Assembly (NCBI GenBank): GCA_902793605.1
Contig: CADBEB010000016.1
Span: forward strand, 60,744 to 124,743
DNA length: 64,000 nt
Direction: 5' to 3'
DNA from: an uncultured Eubacteriales bacterium
GTDB lineage: Bacteria; Bacillota; Clostridia; Christensenellales; Aristaeellaceae
Each line of letters opens with the position of its first letter. The stretch's first letter is position 1. Under the pieces are notes generated by a model that did no database searches, had not been told where the DNA came from, and was given only the letters and a program-made list of their open reading frames with translations. Of the stretch, positions 6,847-15,396 are shown one piece after another. A program made the translations under genes and the position numbers.

Positions 6847-8617
6847 GCTGGCCAAATTCATTGATTCCGGCGTCGCGGAAGATGCCTACACGGTCTACTA
6901 TGCCTATCTGGAGATGTTCATCGGTGAGTACGGCCGCTCCCAGAACATGGTAGAGCTCCTGTCCGAGTTTGAGTCAAACGCTTCCTCCCTGCTGATGAAA
7001 CACAGGGATCATTATTCCCACTCGGTCTATGTCTTCGCCCTGGGTCTTGCGATCTACGAGATGTATCCCGATTTCCGGAAAGCTTTCATGAATTTCTACT
7101 TCCTTGACCGGGAGAATGAACCCGCCGCCGCGGCATTTTTCCTGAAATACTGGGGTCTGACTGCCCTGTTCCATGATATCGGCTATCCCTTCGAGATCCC
7201 CTTTGAGCAGGTTGTCTCCTATTTTGAGGTGGACAGGAAGAAACGGGAAAAAGGCCTGATGTATATCGCCTATCACGACCTGGATCAGTTCGTCGCCATC
7301 GGCGAAGAAGACAACAGGCAGCTTGAAAGCATTTACGGTCGCCGCTTTGCCTCCGTATGCGATCTGCTGGCTCACGGTATCTTCCTGCATCTCGGAGCAG
7401 CTTACAACATTTCTGAAAAACGTTTGCTGAAGGTCATCGAGAACAAGCCCACCCGTCCGGATGATAACAGTTATTACATGGATCATGCTTTCTTCAGTGC
7501 CGTCCGGCTCTACCGGGAGCTTGTCTCCATTCCGGACGGAGACAAGCTGAGCCGTGCCACGGTGGATGCCCTGACTGCCATCATGCTGCACAACAGCCTG
7601 TACAAATTTGCCGTCGCAGACTATAAGAACAAGGACCCGAAGAAGAGAAAAGCCCCGCTCAGGAAGGAACTGCATCCACTCGCCTGGCTCCTGATGCTCT
7701 GCGACGAACTGCAATGCTGGGACCGTACCGCATACGGACGGAATTCCCGTACCGAACTTCATCCCATGGCCGCCGATTTCCATTTCTCCGGCAACGCGAT
7801 TCACAGCGTCTACCACTATGACCTGGAAGAGGTACAGAAGATCCACGACTTCTGGGAGGAGTATTTTGCCTGGGAGGAAAAGAATGACGGATCCAAGCCG
7901 CCCCGCCTCAAGGATTACAGCGATACCGCCGCCAAAGAACAGCGCTTCCGCAGGGATATCGAGAGCATCGTGGACCTGACGGGTTTTCCGCTGTTTGTGG
8001 ATTCCGACCTGCGCACGGTGGATCGGGAGGTCAAGCATACCTATCTGTCCAGCAGCAATTTCCTGCATATCTATGACTTCGCTGTCGCGCTGAATGCCCG
8101 GTATAACTATCAGGGCAAGGAAGAGGATGTCCCCGTCGAAAAGCTCGAGGCCGAGTTCAATGCCCTCTCGCTGGAATACAAGCTCCTGAACATCAACCAG
8201 GTCCGCAGCTTTGCCCGCTATCTGAACGCCATTGACTGCTTCTATACCGACAAGCCCGTGGATTTCGACGTCCTGAAGGCCTTCACCCCGGAAATGATTT
8301 CTGTCTTTGCCCCCATGGAGCACGTCCGTTGGGTGCGGGATCATCAGCTGGCCGGCTGGCGGCAGGGAAACGAATATGAAACCCTGCTCGTTCTCGAGCC
8401 CAAAGAAGACGAAAAAGCCGCCCGCAGGGCACTCCGCGAGCAGCTTCGCCATCATAAGCTGACCATGAACACCGATGCCTCCGAAGAGGAAATCCTGGCA
8501 CACTATGAAGTGCTTTCCCCGGAGGACCAGGGCAAGGACTGGCTCCCATTCAACAGCATGCTGAAGCTTCTCCGCAAATTCGACGGACTTCGGATCTATC
8601 AGTTAGGCAAAGATTGA
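6809..8617 (+). CDS. HD-domain phosphohydrolase-like protein with C-terminal RyR domain
   Basis: A 602-aa frame forming the main part of a frameshifted gene. The N-terminal third has HD-superfamily hallmarks: H in KHRDHYSHSVYVFALG, then LFHDIGYPF, and a later conserved Asp in LMLCDELQCWDR. These suggest a metal-dependent phosphohydrolase, perhaps acting on a nucleotide. The last 120 residues look like a bacterial RyR domain: MEHVRWVRDHQLAGW, then HKL, then HYEVLSPEDQGKDW, and a final GLRIYQL. RyR modules in bacteria have been proposed to bind nucleotide-derived ligands. A terminator follows at 8632. No ribosome binding site precedes ATG 6809, in line with translation starting at 6607. The HD call is good and the RyR call fair; no biochemical role is claimed. 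Confidence 0.7.
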   Translation: MQMDIDRLCMKNELAKFIDSGVAEDAYTVYYAYLEMFIGEYGRSQNMVELLSEFESNASSLLMKHRDHYSHSVYVFALGLAIYEMYPDFRKAFMNFYFLDRENEPAAAAFFLKYWGLTALFHDIGYPFEIPFEQVVSYFEVDRKKREKGLMYIAYHDLDQFVAIGEEDNRQLESIYGRRFASVCDLLAHGIFLHLGAAYNISEKRLLKVIENKPTRPDDNSYYMDHAFFSAVRLYRELVSIPDGDKLSRATVDALTAIMLHNSLYKFAVADYKNKDPKKRKAPLRKELHPLAWLLMLCDELQCWDRTAYGRNSRTELHPMAADFHFSGNAIHSVYHYDLEEVQKIHDFWEEYFAWEEKNDGSKPPRLKDYSDTAAKEQRFRRDIESIVDLTGFPLFVDSDLRTVDREVKHTYLSSSNFLHIYDFAVALNARYNYQGKEEDVPVEKLEAEFNALSLEYKLLNINQVRSFARYLNAIDCFYTDKPVDFDVLKAFTPEMISVFAPMEHVRWVRDHQLAGWRQGNEYETLLVLEPKEDEKAARRALREQLRHHKLTMNTDASEEEILAHYEVLSPEDQGKDWLPFNSMLKLLRKFDGLRIYQLGKD

Positions 8618-8631
8618 CCAAAGAGACTGAG

Positions 8632-8664
8632 AAGGCGCTCCGCTTTTTCGCGGAACGCCTTTTT
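8632..8664. terminator. Bidirectional terminator between convergent genes
   Basis: AAGGCG...CGCCTT with an inner CCGC...GCGG stem, followed by TTTTT, lies between the HD-RyR gene (ending 8617) and the DUF3343 gene (ending 8664). The A-run on the left and T-run on the right suit both strands. Confidence 0.8.
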
Positions 8665-8906
8665 CAGCTTTCTTCTGCTTTCCACAGGATCCTGTAACCG
8701 CCTGCCTCCTCCGCTGCGATCTGCTCCGACTCCTCCGTCCGGGGAATCCGTTCTGCATCCTCTGATTCGATCCGGACGCAGGTTCCGCAGCTGCTGCTGA
8801 GCATACGCGGAACAGGCATCAACCTTGCGGAGATGCCTGCTTTGTCGCATTCCTTCTTGCAGCGCATCGCGCCGAAGTGGGAATAAAAGGTCGCGATAAA
8901 GATCAT
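8664..8906 (-). CDS. DUF3343 small protein of the selenium cluster
   Basis: An 80-aa cytoplasmic protein of the DUF3343 family, commonly found beside YedF/TusA-like proteins and YedE transporters. It begins MIFIATFYSHFGAMRCKKEC and includes PVPRMLSSSCGTCVRI. The cysteines in CKKEC and CGTC are the notable residues and could carry sulfur or selenium. The N-terminal Phe-Tyr-Ser segment and the PVPR-S-x-CG motif match the family pattern as remembered. The start overlaps the stop of the TusA-like gene (8903-8906), so the two are coupled. Exact function unknown. Confidence 0.8.
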   Translation of the reverse strand: MIFIATFYSHFGAMRCKKECDKAGISARLMPVPRMLSSSCGTCVRIESEDAERIPRTEESEQIAAEEAGGYRILWKAEES

Positions 8907-9109
8907 TTCCCGATCACCAGCGTATATTCGCCGTCGTTCTCGGTGACGGAGACCCGGTATCCCTGGTGTTCCGCATAGCGGGTTACATTCTCCCGGGAAA
9001 CGCGGTTGTCCACCAGGATCTCATAGGCCGTTTCGCCGCTCTTCATGGCCTGGCTGATCATAATAACCGGTTCCGGGCAGGAAAGGCCGCGTGCATCCAG
9101 CTTCGTCAT
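8903..9109 (-). CDS. TusA/SirA-family (YedF N-terminal-like) sulfur/selenium carrier
   Basis: A 68-aa protein with the conserved family start LDARGLSCPEPVIM; the Cys of CPEP is the persulfide/perselenide-carrying residue of TusA-type proteins. Full YedF proteins have a second, DsrE-like domain, which is absent here. It lies between a YedE transporter and a DUF3343 gene, all on the minus strand with gaps of -4 and 15 bases. This is the standard arrangement of the selenium-associated cluster. A role in handing selenium to SelD or to a Mo-hydroxylase is inferred from context. Confidence 0.88.
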   Translation of the reverse strand: MTKLDARGLSCPEPVIMISQAMKSGETAYEILVDNRVSRENVTRYAEHQGYRVSVTENDGEYTLVIGK

Positions 9110-9124
9110 GTTCTCATGCCTCCC

Positions 9125-10216
9125 TTAACCCTTTTTCCTGTTCGAAGCGAGGTTGAATTCGCCGATCGCGATCACGACTATGATCCCGAAGATGACGGCG
9201 ATCTTGCCGTTGTCTGTCGGTCCCTGCGCGCTGGAGGCAAGGCCGAAGTTGTGGGCAAAGGCCGCGCCGAGCAGCAGGCCTACAACCGTCAGCGCACTGT
9301 CCGTGTTCCCCTCCCCGGCCAGCACCAGCTGACGCAGCGGGCATCCGCCGAGCAGCACGCAGGCAAAACCGGCCAGCAGCATCCCGAGCGCGTTCCACAG
9401 GCCGTCCATGTGGGCAACCGGCTGACCTTCAAGCCCGAGGTTGAAATACGTTCCGGAGGTTGCCGCCGTCAGAACCAGGTTCGTAACGAGCGCCGCTGCA
9501 AAGATGGCGATGAACCCGAACAGGAGTTTGAACTCCTTGAACAGGATCGCGTCACGGATGCCGCCGACCATGCACAGGCGCGTGCGCTGCGCGAGGCCGC
9601 CAACGATCACGCCGGCCAGCAGGCTGATCCAGATCGCTGCATGCTTGGCACCGGGTCCGCCGCCTTCTTCCGTAAAGAGCAGCAGCGACGGAAGTGCAAG
9701 CAGCAGGATGAGCAGGAACAGTGCGACCGCCGGGAGCGTTCCGCCTTCAGACGCCGGCAGCTTATAGGTCCGCTTCAGCGAATATCCCCGTTTCAGGTAG
9801 ATGACGCCGCATCCGATCCCCGCGGCAAACCCGAGCAGGCCGAGGAGGGCGTTCAGATCGCCGCCGGCCATGCGCAGGATCATCCGGAACGGACAGCCGA
9901 GGAACATCAGGCAGCCGATCATGGCGAAAAAACCGAGCAGCAGCCGCGTCATCGGCGAACTGCCGCCGCGCGGAGAAAACTCTTTCTTTCCCAAAGCGAA
10001 CAGGAAGCTGCCCAGGATGATCCCGATGATCTCCGGCCGCAGATACTGAACGGCAGCCGCCCTGTGAAGCCCGAGCGCGCCGGCCGTATCACGGATGAAG
10101 CAGGCAATGCAGAATCCCATGTTCGCCGGATTCCCCAGCAGGACCAGCACCGCCGCAACAACGCCGATGAGCAGACCCGCGATGATAATCTGCAGTTTTT
10201 CCTTCGATCCCTTCAT
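9125..10216 (-). CDS. yedE: YedE-family putative selenium transporter
   Basis: A polytopic membrane protein of 363 aa with about ten hydrophobic segments, of the YeeE/YedE family. Conserved cysteine motifs are visible: GFCIACFIRD near residue 35, FLGCPFRMIL near 107, RLCMVGGIRD near 215 and LLGGCPLRQLV near 288. Cysteines inside such channels relay thiosulfate or reduced selenium compounds. The ATG at 10216 has GGGAG six bases upstream. It is divergent from a cysteine-desulfurase-family gene and heads an operon with the TusA-like and DUF3343 genes. A weak minus-strand promoter (TTGGAC, 18 bases, TATGCT) can be drawn in the 150-bp divergent region. Confidence 0.9.
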   Translation of the reverse strand: MKGSKEKLQIIIAGLLIGVVAAVLVLLGNPANMGFCIACFIRDTAGALGLHRAAAVQYLRPEIIGIILGSFLFALGKKEFSPRGGSSPMTRLLLGFFAMIGCLMFLGCPFRMILRMAGGDLNALLGLLGFAAGIGCGVIYLKRGYSLKRTYKLPASEGGTLPAVALFLLILLLALPSLLLFTEEGGGPGAKHAAIWISLLAGVIVGGLAQRTRLCMVGGIRDAILFKEFKLLFGFIAIFAAALVTNLVLTAATSGTYFNLGLEGQPVAHMDGLWNALGMLLAGFACVLLGGCPLRQLVLAGEGNTDSALTVVGLLLGAAFAHNFGLASSAQGPTDNGKIAVIFGIIVVIAIGEFNLASNRKKG

Positions 10217-10309
10217 GTTCTCACTCCCATAATATGTGATTCTGTGTGGGTTTTACTGAACAGAGCATATCATCCTGCCGGCCGTAAGTCCAATATTATT
10301 TATCAGGAT

Positions 10310-10337
10310 TTGAATTCAATTTATTATATGGTATAAT
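10310..10337 (+). promoter_or_regulatory. Promoter of the cysteine-desulfurase-family gene
   Basis: TTGAAT (10310-10315), 16 bases, TATAAT (10332-10337) lies 30 bases before the chosen ATG at 10368, in the divergent region shared with yedE. Confidence 0.75.
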
Positions 10338-10367
10338 GAATCAGCCAAAAATGTAAGGATGATCGTC

Positions 10368-11546
10368 ATGCAGAAGATATACCTGGACCAGGCTGCGACC
10401 AGCTTCCCCAAGGCGCCCGGTACCGCAGATGCGGTCTTCCGCTTTATGACGGAGTGCGGGTGCAACGTCGGCCGCGGCAGCTATGCCGGAGCTTATTCAG
10501 CGGAAGAGATTGTATATGATACGCGTATGTTCCTGTGCCGCCTGTTCGGCTGCGGGAATGACCCGGCCGGTCCGAAACGCGTGGTCTTTACGAAGAATGT
10601 TACGGAAAGCCTCAACATCCTGCTCAAGGGATTCCTCAGGCACGGCGACCACGTCCTGGTCTCCTCCATGGAACATAACGCTGTCATGCGCCCGCTCCGC
10701 CAGCTGGAAAAACAGGGGGTCCGTTTTGACCGCGTTCCCTGCGCCGCGGACGGTTCGATGAGCCTGAAAGACCTGGAGGAACGGATTCTGCCTTCTACAA
10801 AAGCCGTTGTCATGCTCCATGCAAGCAATGTCTGCGGCACGGTGCTTCCCGTCGCGCAGATCGGCGCTGTCTGCCGTGCCCGCGGCATCCGCTTTATCCT
10901 GGATGCGGCACAGACCGCCGGCGTTCTTCCTCTGGATATGGAAGGGATGTGCATCGACGCACTCGCCTTTACCGGCCACAAAGGGCTTCTCGGTCCCCAG
11001 GGAACCGGCGGCTTCCTGATCCGCGGGGAAATGGCGGAAGAACTGGAGCCGCTGATCTCCGGCGGAACCGGCAGCATCAGCCATACGGAGGAGATCCCCG
11101 CCTTCCTGCCGGACCGCTTTGAGGCCGGAACGCTGAACCTTCCCGGAATTGCCGGACTGAAGGCCTCCCTCTCCTGGCTTTCGGAGCAGCCGGAAGGCAG
11201 CATCCTCGCGCATGAGCTGAATCTGACAGCCTGTTTCCTCCGGGAGATGGAAGCACTCGAAAACGAAAACCTGGTCCGTGTCGTCGGCAGGCACGGCATC
11301 GAAGGAAGAGTCGGCGTTGTCTCGATCGTGCCGCTCCGGCAGGATCCGGCGGAACTCGCTTTCCGCCTGGATGAACGTTACGGAATCGCAACGCGGGTCG
11401 GTTTGCATTGCGCGCCTGCTGCCCACCGGGCGCTCGGCACTTTCCCGGGCGGAACCGTTCGCTTTTCCTTTGGCCCGTTCAACACGGAGAGCGAGATCGA
11501 TCACGCTGCGCAGGCTGTAAAAAAACTGTGCCGTATGGAGGGCTGA
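10368..11546 (+). CDS. Class V aminotransferase, cysteine desulfurase family (EF2568-like)
   Basis: A PLP enzyme of 392 aa in the cysteine desulfurase/selenocysteine lyase superfamily. The N-terminus MQKIYLDQAATSFPKAP is typical. The PLP lysine lies in AFTGHKGLLGPQGTGG (about residue 205) and the active-site cysteine in RVGLHCAPAAHRALGT near the C-terminus. The ATG at 10368 is preferred over 10359 because AAGGA then stands about eight bases upstream. The subgroup named after Enterococcus EF2568 travels with selenium-dependent molybdenum hydroxylases, and the selenium genes here fit. Expected role: mobilising S or Se from (seleno)cysteine for the labile selenium cofactor. It is followed after two bases by a LysR regulator. 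Confidence 0.9.
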   Translation: MQKIYLDQAATSFPKAPGTADAVFRFMTECGCNVGRGSYAGAYSAEEIVYDTRMFLCRLFGCGNDPAGPKRVVFTKNVTESLNILLKGFLRHGDHVLVSSMEHNAVMRPLRQLEKQGVRFDRVPCAADGSMSLKDLEERILPSTKAVVMLHASNVCGTVLPVAQIGAVCRARGIRFILDAAQTAGVLPLDMEGMCIDALAFTGHKGLLGPQGTGGFLIRGEMAEELEPLISGGTGSISHTEEIPAFLPDRFEAGTLNLPGIAGLKASLSWLSEQPEGSILAHELNLTACFLREMEALENENLVRVVGRHGIEGRVGVVSIVPLRQDPAELAFRLDERYGIATRVGLHCAPAAHRALGTFPGGTVRFSFGPFNTESEIDHAAQAVKKLCRMEG

Positions 11547-11548
11547 GC

Positions 11549-12445
11549 ATGGAACTCAAGCATCTTGTTTCTTACGCCACCGTTGTCCGGCTCGGCAGTT
11601 TCAGCCGCGCAGCCGAAGAACTCTTTATCGCGCAGCCGACGATCAGCCTCCACGTCCGCCAGCTGGAGGAGGAGCTGCAGACCCGGCTTCTCCTCCGGAC
11701 GACAAAAAGCCTCGAGGTCACGGAGAAAGGCCGCGAGGTCTATGAGTACGCCCTGAGCATCCTGCAGCTGAAGGACCGGATCACCGAGAAATGCTCGGAC
11801 AGCGTCCGACGAATCATTCGGCTGGGCGCTTCCACGATTCCTTCTGCCTACCTCCTGCCGGAGGTGCTCCCGGCCTATGTAAAGCGGCATCCGGCCACCT
11901 ATTTCACCATCGACCAGGGCGACAGCCGCTCCGTGATCGAAAAGGTGACGGAAGGTGTGATTGATATCGGCCTGACCGGCATGAACCCCAAGTCACCGGA
12001 GATCGATTACGAGCCCTTCTGCGAGGATACGGTCGTGGTCATCACACCGGTCCGGGAGCCCTTTCTGACCATGAAGGAAAAGAACACAGCCACATTGCAG
12101 AAACTCTTTGAGTCACCTGTGATCCTGCGTGAGGAAGGCAGCGGCAGCCTGAAGGCCGCGGATACTTTCCTGGCAAACGCCGGCTTTTCCGGAAACGACC
12201 TGCATATCGCCGCAAGGACCAATGACCCGGAGGCGATCAAGAATCTGGTCGTTCAGGGGCTCGGCATCTCGCTGATCTCTTCCCGGGCTGCGGAGAACTA
12301 CGGTCGTGAAAACCGCCTGCTCGTCTTTTCTTTCCCGGAGATCTCCGGCCGCCGACTGTTCTACACGGCGGTCAAGCGAACCGCCACACTGCCGGAGTGC
12401 GCGAAGGATTTCCTTCGTTATATCAGGCAGTATTATGCCGGGTAA
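11549..12445 (+). CDS. LysR-family transcriptional regulator, selenium-associated
   Basis: A 298-aa regulator. The start ATG at 11549 has TGGAG eight bases upstream and follows the previous stop by two bases; the much longer upstream frame is spurious. Residues 1-60 form the winged HTH (LGSFSRAAEELFIAQPTISL), with the LysR-type effector-binding domain after about residue 90. It is co-transcribed with the cysteine-desulfurase-family gene and faces away from yedE, so it probably controls the divergent selenium cluster. The inducer is unknown. Confidence 0.9.
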   Translation: MELKHLVSYATVVRLGSFSRAAEELFIAQPTISLHVRQLEEELQTRLLLRTTKSLEVTEKGREVYEYALSILQLKDRITEKCSDSVRRIIRLGASTIPSAYLLPEVLPAYVKRHPATYFTIDQGDSRSVIEKVTEGVIDIGLTGMNPKSPEIDYEPFCEDTVVVITPVREPFLTMKEKNTATLQKLFESPVILREEGSGSLKAADTFLANAGFSGNDLHIAARTNDPEAIKNLVVQGLGISLISSRAAENYGRENRLLVFSFPEISGRRLFYTAVKRTATLPECAKDFLRYIRQYYAG

Positions 12446-12447
12446 TA

Positions 12448-12476
12448 TTGCCTTTCGACCCTTAAGCTGATATACT
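12448..12476 (+). promoter_or_regulatory. Promoter of adenine deaminase
   Basis: TTGCCT (12448-12453), 17 bases, TATACT (12471-12476) begins just after the LysR stop codon. Confidence 0.7.
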
Positions 12477-12517
12477 ACGGGCAGATACAGGCAATGCGGA
12501 TAAGGACACTTGAATAA

Positions 12518-12538
12518 GGCTGTGCTTCTCTCACAGCC
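12518..12538 (+). other. Leader stem-loop before ade
   Basis: GGCTGTG and CACAGCC enclose a 7-base loop in the ade leader, ending about 20 bases before the start codon. It has no U-tract. A regulatory role is possible but not shown. Confidence 0.4.
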
Positions 12539-12558
12539 GTCAGACGGAGGGATGCTGG

Positions 12559-14289
12559 ATGAAAGTGAATGATATCACCGCAAGGATGAACATTGATCCG
12601 GGCCGGAAGAAACACATCCTGGAAGTCGCCACAGGCCGCCGCAAAGCGGACCTTGTGCTGAAGAACGCCACCTGGGTAAACGTCTTCTGCAATAATCTGG
12701 GTCACGGTGACATCGCCGTGGCGGAAGGCTGTATCGCCGGGATCGGCGGGGAGTATCACGGAGAGACGGAAATCGATGTGAGCGGCAGGATCGTTCTGCC
12801 CGGCTTCATCGACGCGCACATCCACCTGGAGAGTTCCCTCGTCCAGCCGGCTGAGTTTGTCAAAGCCGTCCTGCCGCACGGCACCACCACGGTCGTCACT
12901 GATCCGCACGAGATTGCCAATGTCATGGGCACAGATGGTATCGAATATATCCTGCAGGCAACAGAAGGCCTGCCGGTGGACGTCCGCGTGATGCTGCCCT
13001 CCTGTGTACCCGCGGCGCCGATGGAAGAGGCCGGCGCTTCCCTGGATTACCGGGCGATCGATCCCTTCTATGAAAGCGAGCGCGTTCTCGGCCTTGCCGA
13101 GATGATGAACTTCCCCGGTGTTCTCAACACGGACCGGCAGGTTCTGGAAAAGATCATTGCCGCCGAGGAATATCATAAGCTCGTCGACGGCCACGCTCCC
13201 GGGCTCTCCGGGCAAAACGTCAATGCCTACGCAGCCGCCGGGATCCGGTCCGATCATGAGTGCTCGACCGTGGAGGAAGCTGTCGCCAAGATGGAGCGCG
13301 GCCAGTGGATCATGATCCGCGAAGGAACCGCCGCCCGCAACCTGGACGCGCTGCTCCCCCTGCTCCAGCCGAAGTATTATGAAAACTGTCTCTTCTGTAC
13401 CGACGATATTCATCCGAACGATCTGATCGCAAACGGAGATATCGACAATATCATCAGGCGGGCGATCCATGCCGGTGTCGATCCGATCATCGCGGTCAAG
13501 TGCGCTTCCCTTCATGCGGCACGCTATTTCGGCCTCAACGACCGGGGTGCTGTTGCTCCCGGATACCTGGCCGACCTCGTCATCATCGACAATTTTGAGA
13601 ACTTCAATATCTTCACCGTCTTCAAGAACGGCGAGTTGATGGCCGACCGGGGCATGGTCTTTGATATCCGGGAGCCGGAGATCGATCCCGAGCTCGTCGC
13701 CCACGCGCTCGATACCTTCCACCTGGATCTGATCCTGGAGGAAGACCTTATTGAAAACCGGCCGCGTGCCGTCCTCGGCATCATCCCCGGCGAGATCATT
13801 ACCAGCGATGAAGGCTACGCCGAGGGGATCGACGTGGAGAAGGATATCCTGAAGATCGTCGTCGCTGAGCGTCATAACAACACGCATCATATCGGCATCG
13901 GCTATATCCGGGGCTATGGGCTGAAGCGCGGTGCCGTGGCCACCTCCATCTCCCATGACAGCCACAATATTATCGCCGTGGGCACCAACGAAAAAGAGAT
14001 CGCCGAAGCGATCAATCGGGTGGTGGACCTGGATGGCGGTATTGTTGTCTGGGACGAGGGCAAGGTGAAGGCCGAACTCCAGCTCCAGGTTGCCGGCCTG
14101 ATGAGTCAGGAACCGCTGTCCATGGTCAATAAAAAGCTGGAAGCCGCCAAAGCGGCCGCCGTTGACCTGGGCGTCAGCAAAGGGATCGATCCCTTCATGA
14201 CACTGTCCTTTATGGCGCTCCCGGTCATCCCGACCCTGCGCCTCACGACCCGCGGCGTGTTCGATGTAACAAACCAGCGCTATGTCTGA
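12559..14289 (+). CDS. ade: Adenine deaminase
   Basis: Hydrolyses adenine to hypoxanthine plus ammonia in the cytoplasm; 576 aa, normal for the bacterial Ade family. ACGGAGGG stands before the ATG at 12559. Metal and active-site motifs are DAHIHLESS (about residue 91), VTDPHEIANVMG, KLVDGHAPGLSG, SDHECSTVEEA and CTDDIHPNDL, with a C-terminal domain including HNIIAVGTNEKEI. It lies between the selenium cluster and the molybdate operon with its own promoter. With guanine deaminase at 43.9-45.2 kb it would feed hypoxanthine and xanthine to the Mo-hydroxylases. Confidence 0.97.
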   Translation: MKVNDITARMNIDPGRKKHILEVATGRRKADLVLKNATWVNVFCNNLGHGDIAVAEGCIAGIGGEYHGETEIDVSGRIVLPGFIDAHIHLESSLVQPAEFVKAVLPHGTTTVVTDPHEIANVMGTDGIEYILQATEGLPVDVRVMLPSCVPAAPMEEAGASLDYRAIDPFYESERVLGLAEMMNFPGVLNTDRQVLEKIIAAEEYHKLVDGHAPGLSGQNVNAYAAAGIRSDHECSTVEEAVAKMERGQWIMIREGTAARNLDALLPLLQPKYYENCLFCTDDIHPNDLIANGDIDNIIRRAIHAGVDPIIAVKCASLHAARYFGLNDRGAVAPGYLADLVIIDNFENFNIFTVFKNGELMADRGMVFDIREPEIDPELVAHALDTFHLDLILEEDLIENRPRAVLGIIPGEIITSDEGYAEGIDVEKDILKIVVAERHNNTHHIGIGYIRGYGLKRGAVATSISHDSHNIIAVGTNEKEIAEAINRVVDLDGGIVVWDEGKVKAELQLQVAGLMSQEPLSMVNKKLEAAKAAAVDLGVSKGIDPFMTLSFMALPVIPTLRLTTRGVFDVTNQRYV

Positions 14290-14299
14290 TACATGCTCC

Positions 14300-14326
14300 G
14301 TGTCATTCTGAACGGAGTGAAGAATC
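14300..14326. repeat. Short dispersed repeat (GTCATTCTGAACGGAGTGAAG type)
   Basis: One copy of a unit like GTCATTYYGAMCGGAGYGAAG followed by RAATC lies between the convergent ends of ade and modC. Related copies occur at 41540-41570, 55440-55545 and 60612-60725. Confidence 0.7.
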
Positions 14327-14352
14327 CTCTTCTGCTGCAGGATCCAATTGTT

Positions 14353-15396
14353 TCAGGAGTATAAAAGCAATATGTTATCCGGTTTGACTCCCAGGGCCTC
14401 CGGAATCTCCGGTGGCCTTATTTCTTTTGCGTATCGCCACCACACGGCCGGAGCGGAGGGCTCCTGCCCGTCATAGCGGAATTCGCTGACCCATTCGAAC
14501 GGTTCTTCCATTTCCCCCTGGATTCTGACCGGAAAACGGTTTTCGGTCTCGTCCGGGCAGAAATGGTGTGCCCGGATTCCGACCGCTTCCAGGCCGTCGC
14601 GGACCGGCGTCCCTGTGGTGAGACGGATGTTCCATTCCGGAACGAAAACCTCCCGCTCTCCCGTTTTCCGGGCTTTGGCGATATTCTTGCACCCGGTGAT
14701 CACGGCAGCCGTCCGGGTCTCCGGATCCGCAAAGAGCTCCTTCGTCCCCTTCACCGTCAGGATCCGCCCGTCCTCCATCACGCCCAGCCGGTCACACATG
14801 CGGAAGGCTTCATCCCGGTCGTGCGTGACCATGATGATCCCCTTTCCGTATCCGGAAAGCAGATTCTTCAGTTCCATCTGCAGTTTCAGCCGCAGGTGGG
14901 TATCCAGTGCGGAAAACGGTTCGTCCAGCAAGAGCAGGTCCGGCTCGTTCACAAGGATCCTGCCCAGCGCTGCCCTCTGGGCCTGACCGCCGGAGAGCGC
15001 GCCGGGGCGCAGCGAAGCCAGATCCCGGATCTGCAGCAGTTCCAGCATCTCATCCGCCCGTTGTTCCTTTTTCTTTTTGTCCTTCTCGGCATGCAGGCCG
15101 CAGAGGATGTTCTGCCTTACCGTCATTCCCGGAAACAGCGCGTAATTCTGGAACAGGTATCCGACGCGCCGTTCCTGGGGCGGCAGGTCGATCTTCTTTT
15201 CGGAATCAAAGAGCACGCGACCGTCCAGGGCGATCCGTCCCCGGTCGGGCCGTTCAATGCCCGCGATGCATTTCAGCGTCATGCTCTTGCCGCAGCCGGA
15301 TGCCCCCAGGATCCCCAGGAACTCCTTTTCGCAGGTGAAGGCAGCCTGAAGGCGGAACGTCCCCGCCTGTTTTTCAATGTTGACTTCAAGCGCCAT
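14353..15396 (-). CDS. modC: Molybdate ABC transporter ATP-binding protein
   Basis: Energises molybdate uptake; 347 aa. Walker A GASGCGKS (about residues 32-39), Q-loop LFQNYALF, signature LSGGQAQRAALGR, Walker B LLLLDEPFSALD and H-loop VTHDRDEA are all intact. The region after about residue 230 is a short regulatory domain (TOBE-like), as in ModC proteins. The start overlaps the modB stop by 11 bases, showing coupling. It is the last gene of the minus-strand molybdenum operon; convergent ade lies downstream with a short repeat between them. Confidence 0.93.
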   Translation of the reverse strand: MALEVNIEKQAGTFRLQAAFTCEKEFLGILGASGCGKSMTLKCIAGIERPDRGRIALDGRVLFDSEKKIDLPPQERRVGYLFQNYALFPGMTVRQNILCGLHAEKDKKKKEQRADEMLELLQIRDLASLRPGALSGGQAQRAALGRILVNEPDLLLLDEPFSALDTHLRLKLQMELKNLLSGYGKGIIMVTHDRDEAFRMCDRLGVMEDGRILTVKGTKELFADPETRTAAVITGCKNIAKARKTGEREVFVPEWNIRLTTGTPVRDGLEAVGIRAHHFCPDETENRFPVRIQGEMEEPFEWVSEFRYDGQEPSAPAVWWRYAKEIRPPEIPEALGVKPDNILLLYS

